Below are positions 5,278-7,580 of a stretch of 7,580 nucleotides of DNA, piece by piece. Source of the DNA: Draconibacterium orientale (lineage in GTDB: Bacteria; Bacteroidota; Bacteroidia; Bacteroidales; UBA1556). Location: contig DZDC01000061.1 of NCBI GenBank assembly GCA_022736595.1, forward strand, positions 1 to 7,580. Reading direction: 5' to 3'. How positions within the stretch are numbered: position 1 is the stretch's first letter; every line of letters begins with the position of its first letter. Under the pieces are notes generated by a model. The model was not told where the DNA came from. It ran no database searches and was given only the letters and a program-made list of their open reading frames with translations. Both the position numbers and the translations under genes were made by a program.

Positions 5278-7580
5278 TTATATTTCAATTCCGATTAATA
5301 AAATATCGTCAATCTGCCTGTAGATTCCTTTCCATTCGTTCACTTTGGATTGGATAAGCTGATGCAGTTGATTCATATTGAGTTTCGAGTTTTCACTTAT
5401 GATTTGACGCAATTGTTTTTCTTGGAACTTTTCAAAACTGCCTTCCTTAAATTGGTCGGTGATTCCATCGCTGAAAATGAAAATGCGGTCTCCTTTTTCC
5501 AAGTCAAGCTCAAACTGTGTAAACTTTTTGTCTTTGTATAGGTTGTGGTTTCCTCCTATGGCTCTGCGGTCGCCTTTGTACACTTCCAATTGGCCATTTC
5601 TCATAAAGAGTAAGGGACGATGGGCGCCGGAATAGTACAACTTATTGAGTTGAGGATTAAACTGGCAAAAGGCGATGTCCATACCATCTCGGGTGTTGGA
5701 TTGGCCATGATCTTGATTGAGGCTGAAAATCACTTCCTGATTGAAGTAATCGAGCAATTCTGCAGCTTTGGCATTGGGATAGGCCGTCACCACATTATTC
5801 AGTACAAAATGTCCTACAAAACTGAGCATTGCCCCTGGAACACCATGTCCTGTGCAGTCCACTGCGGCTAAATAAACTCCTTGATCGTTGACTTTAAACC
5901 AAGGGAAATCACCACTTACTACGTCGCGGGCTTGGTAGTAAATAAAGGATTGGCTAAAGTGTTGATTAAGAATACTTTGTTGAGGTAAAATGGCTTGTTG
6001 TATGCGTTGCGAATAATGAATACTTTCGGTTACCTTTTGGTTTTTCTCCGTTATTTCGTTTTCATAATCCTTAATATCGGTGATGTCATGGACAACAATC
6101 AAGATGGTCTCGAGCTTCTTTTCTTCACTGAACTCAGGAATGGCACTCACTTTAAAATACTTTAAATCAGTGCCAATCTTCATTGAAAACTCAGTTTCCG
6201 ATTTTTTGGGAGTTTTTAAAGTTTCAGTAATACATTGGTTTAAAAAGGACTTAAGTTCATGGTCTATTTCAACTTCTTCTAGGGTTTTATTGATTAAGTC
6301 GGAGGGAATAAAACCTAAATAATCCTTAACCTTTGGGTTGACATAATGAAACATTCCGTTGCGGCTAAAACGGATAATGAGGTCGGGACTGTTTTCTGAA
6401 AGGTTTTGCATTTGGGTCTTCATGCGGCGGTCTTTCTCAGCCAAGCGTTGCAATGTGATATCTCTCGTGTTGAATATAAGCCCTTGAATAGCAGGATGGT
6501 TAAGCATATTACGTCCTGTCGCTTCTAACCAAATTTCTGTACCGTCTTTTTTATAATGTTGAAACGTAAACTGAACTGATTGGCTGGGTTCATTAATCAG
6601 TTTTTGAAAATTGGATTCGATTACTGGTCTATATTCTTCCGGTGTTCGGTTTGTTGCGGTACTGTTGATTACCTCTTCGGGTGTAAAACCTAGAATCCTT
6701 TCGATGGAAGGACTTTCGTAAAGGATGTTGCCATCGGCTGCAAATACGGTGATGAGTTCTCCGGCATTTTGAAGCAACGAATGGAGTCGTGTTTTGGAGT
6801 CTTCTACTTCGTTGATTTTGTGCTCAAGTTGGTAGTTTATTTTTTCAAGTTCCTCCTGAGTGGCTCTCATTTCTTCTGCATTTTGATGCAGTTCCTCTTC
6901 GTTTTCCTTCAGCTCCTCAGCCAAAGTTTGAGCCTCATGAAGCAATTCTTCGGTATGTTGATTTACACTTACCGTAAAAATTACTTGAGCTATGATGGGA
7001 GCAAGTTCTTCGAGCAAATGCAACACCTGCGAGTCGATGTGATTTTGAATGACTCCTACTTCTAATACGGCATGCACTTTTTCTTCCATGACCATGGGCA
7101 AAATTAAAAAAGCCCCTGGTTTTTTATCACCCATAATGCCGCTGGTAATGGTGAAATAATCTTCAGGTATTTCGGTGCGGTAGATGCTTTCTTTTTCAAA
7201 AGCAGCAGCTCCCATCATTCCTTCACCGGTCTTAAAGCTGTGCATCAAATGTTTGCGTCGATTGTAAGCGTAGGCTGCGGTGAGTTCAAAAGATTGGGTG
7301 GTGTCGTTCCATAAATAAAAACGACCTTGAACCAAATGGCAATATTCGATGATGGTGGTAAGTACTTCGTACGACAGCTGTTCGAGGTCAGAGTGTATTC
7401 TTAAAGCATTGGATACCTTTTCTTTACCAATATTGATCCATTGCTTGGTAATTTCTCCATCCTTGTTCTTGCGAAGATTATCTCTCATCTTCATAAGGGA
7501 TCGGGTCAAAAGGTCTTGAGTATTAAGATTTCCAATATCGGTATTATCAAAATCGCCTTCACCAATGCTTTTTGCAAAAA
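5278..7580 (-). CDS. HAMP-GAF-PAS-PAS-SpoIIE/PP2C sensor phosphatase, 5'-truncated by the window edge (SiaA-like role)
   Basis: Likely a membrane-anchored Ser/Thr phosphatase that dephosphorylates the SiaC protein encoded two genes downstream. The frame stays open to the right edge, so the ATG lies outside the window; a TTG at 7509 is not a credible start. Counting residues from that TTG, the 23 residues before it plus residues 1-13 read like a HAMP C-terminus (GEGDF, then SLMKMRDNL). Then come GAF (about 42-180), an E/Q-rich coiled coil (181-245), PAS1 (243-355, with WLEATGR and FNTRDIT), PAS2 (366-480, ending VVHDITD), the linker SIHYSQRIQQAILP (496-509) and PP2C (520-743). The metal-binding acidic residues are present: D534 in VSGDF, D551 in DCTGHG, D608/D611 in DGMD, D681 in SDGITD, and D734/D735. 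The catalytic domain therefore looks intact. It ends with TAA 30 bases before the kinase gene. The family is certain; the SiaA role rests on gene order and on HAMP plus PP2C also being the SiaA layout. The stimulus is unknown. Confidence 0.93.
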   Translation of the reverse strand, partial: FAKSIGEGDFDNTDIGNLNTQDLLTRSLMKMRDNLRKNKDGEITKQWINIGKEKVSNALRIHSDLEQLSYEVLTTIIEYCHLVQGRFYLWNDTTQSFELTAAYAYNRRKHLMHSFKTGEGMMGAAAFEKESIYRTEIPEDYFTITSGIMGDKKPGAFLILPMVMEEKVHAVLEVGVIQNHIDSQVLHLLEELAPIIAQVIFTVSVNQHTEELLHEAQTLAEELKENEEELHQNAEEMRATQEELEKINYQLEHKINEVEDSKTRLHSLLQNAGELITVFAADGNILYESPSIERILGFTPEEVINSTATNRTPEEYRPVIESNFQKLINEPSQSVQFTFQHYKKDGTEIWLEATGRNMLNHPAIQGLIFNTRDITLQRLAEKDRRMKTQMQNLSENSPDLIIRFSRNGMFHYVNPKVKDYLGFIPSDLINKTLEEVEIDHELKSFLNQCITETLKTPKKSETEFSMKIGTDLKYFKVSAIPEFSEEKKLETILIVVHDITDIKDYENEITEKNQKVTESIHYSQRIQQAILPQQSILNQHFSQSFIYYQARDVVSGDFPWFKVNDQGVYLAAVDCTGHGVPGAMLSFVGHFVLNNVVTAYPNAKAAELLDYFNQEVIFSLNQDHGQSNTRDGMDIAFCQFNPQLNKLYYSGAHRPLLFMRNGQLEVYKGDRRAIGGNHNLYKDKKFTQFELDLEKGDRIFIFSDGITDQFKEGSFEKFQEKQLRQIISENSKLNMNQLHQLIQSKVNEWKGIYRQIDDILLIGIEI

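Noticed and set aside
7507..7509. TTG as the start codon of the phosphatase
   Set aside because: The frame is open upstream to the window edge and the upstream residues complete a HAMP-like segment, so the start must be further out.

Overview
The window looks like a piece of a Bacteroidota chromosome (Flavobacteriales/Cytophagales-like; rank below phylum not decidable here). The evidence is AT-rich coding sequence, weak or absent Shine-Dalgarno sites, a lipoprotein of Bacteroidota type, and a SpoIIE-type phosphatase linked to PAS domains through the typical Bacteroidota SIHYSQRIQQAILP linker. All six genes lie on the minus strand and are read from high to low coordinates. The gaps between them are 30, 21, 13, 1 and 31 bases, so the window is almost certainly the inside of one operon. 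Both ends are open: the first gene (right edge) lacks its 5' end and the last gene (left edge) lacks its 3' end. No promoter, terminator, RNA gene, mobile element or CRISPR array is visible, and no stretch over 300 bases lacks a gene.

In transcription order: (1) 7580-5278, a sensor phosphatase with the end of a HAMP domain, then GAF, coiled coil, PAS, PAS and a PP2C/SpoIIE phosphatase domain (SiaA-like in role); (2) 5247-4663, a SiaB-family GHKL-fold protein kinase; (3) 4641-4267, a SiaC-family (DUF1987) phosphoprotein that keeps the threonine at position 68; (4) 4253-1215, a 1012-residue ABCG-type half transporter with a TerB-like N-terminal domain, a small beta-rich domain, an ABC ATPase, six membrane helices and a very long loop between helices 5 and 6; (5) 1213-305, a lipoprotein whose start is separated by one base from the transporter stop codon; (6) 273-1, the N-terminal 91 residues of a secreted protein with a signal peptide.

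In Pseudomonas aeruginosa, SiaA (phosphatase) and SiaB (kinase) set the threonine phosphorylation of SiaC, and unphosphorylated SiaC activates the diguanylate cyclase SiaD, encoded next to it. Here the same three switch parts are present, but the next gene is a membrane exporter with extra cytoplasmic N-terminal domains, followed by two envelope proteins. The working hypothesis is that a membrane or cytoplasmic stimulus, read by the HAMP/GAF/PAS phosphatase, is passed through SiaB/SiaC to an ABCG-type export machine instead of to c-di-GMP synthesis. Gene order and domain content are seen in the sequence; the functional link is inference.
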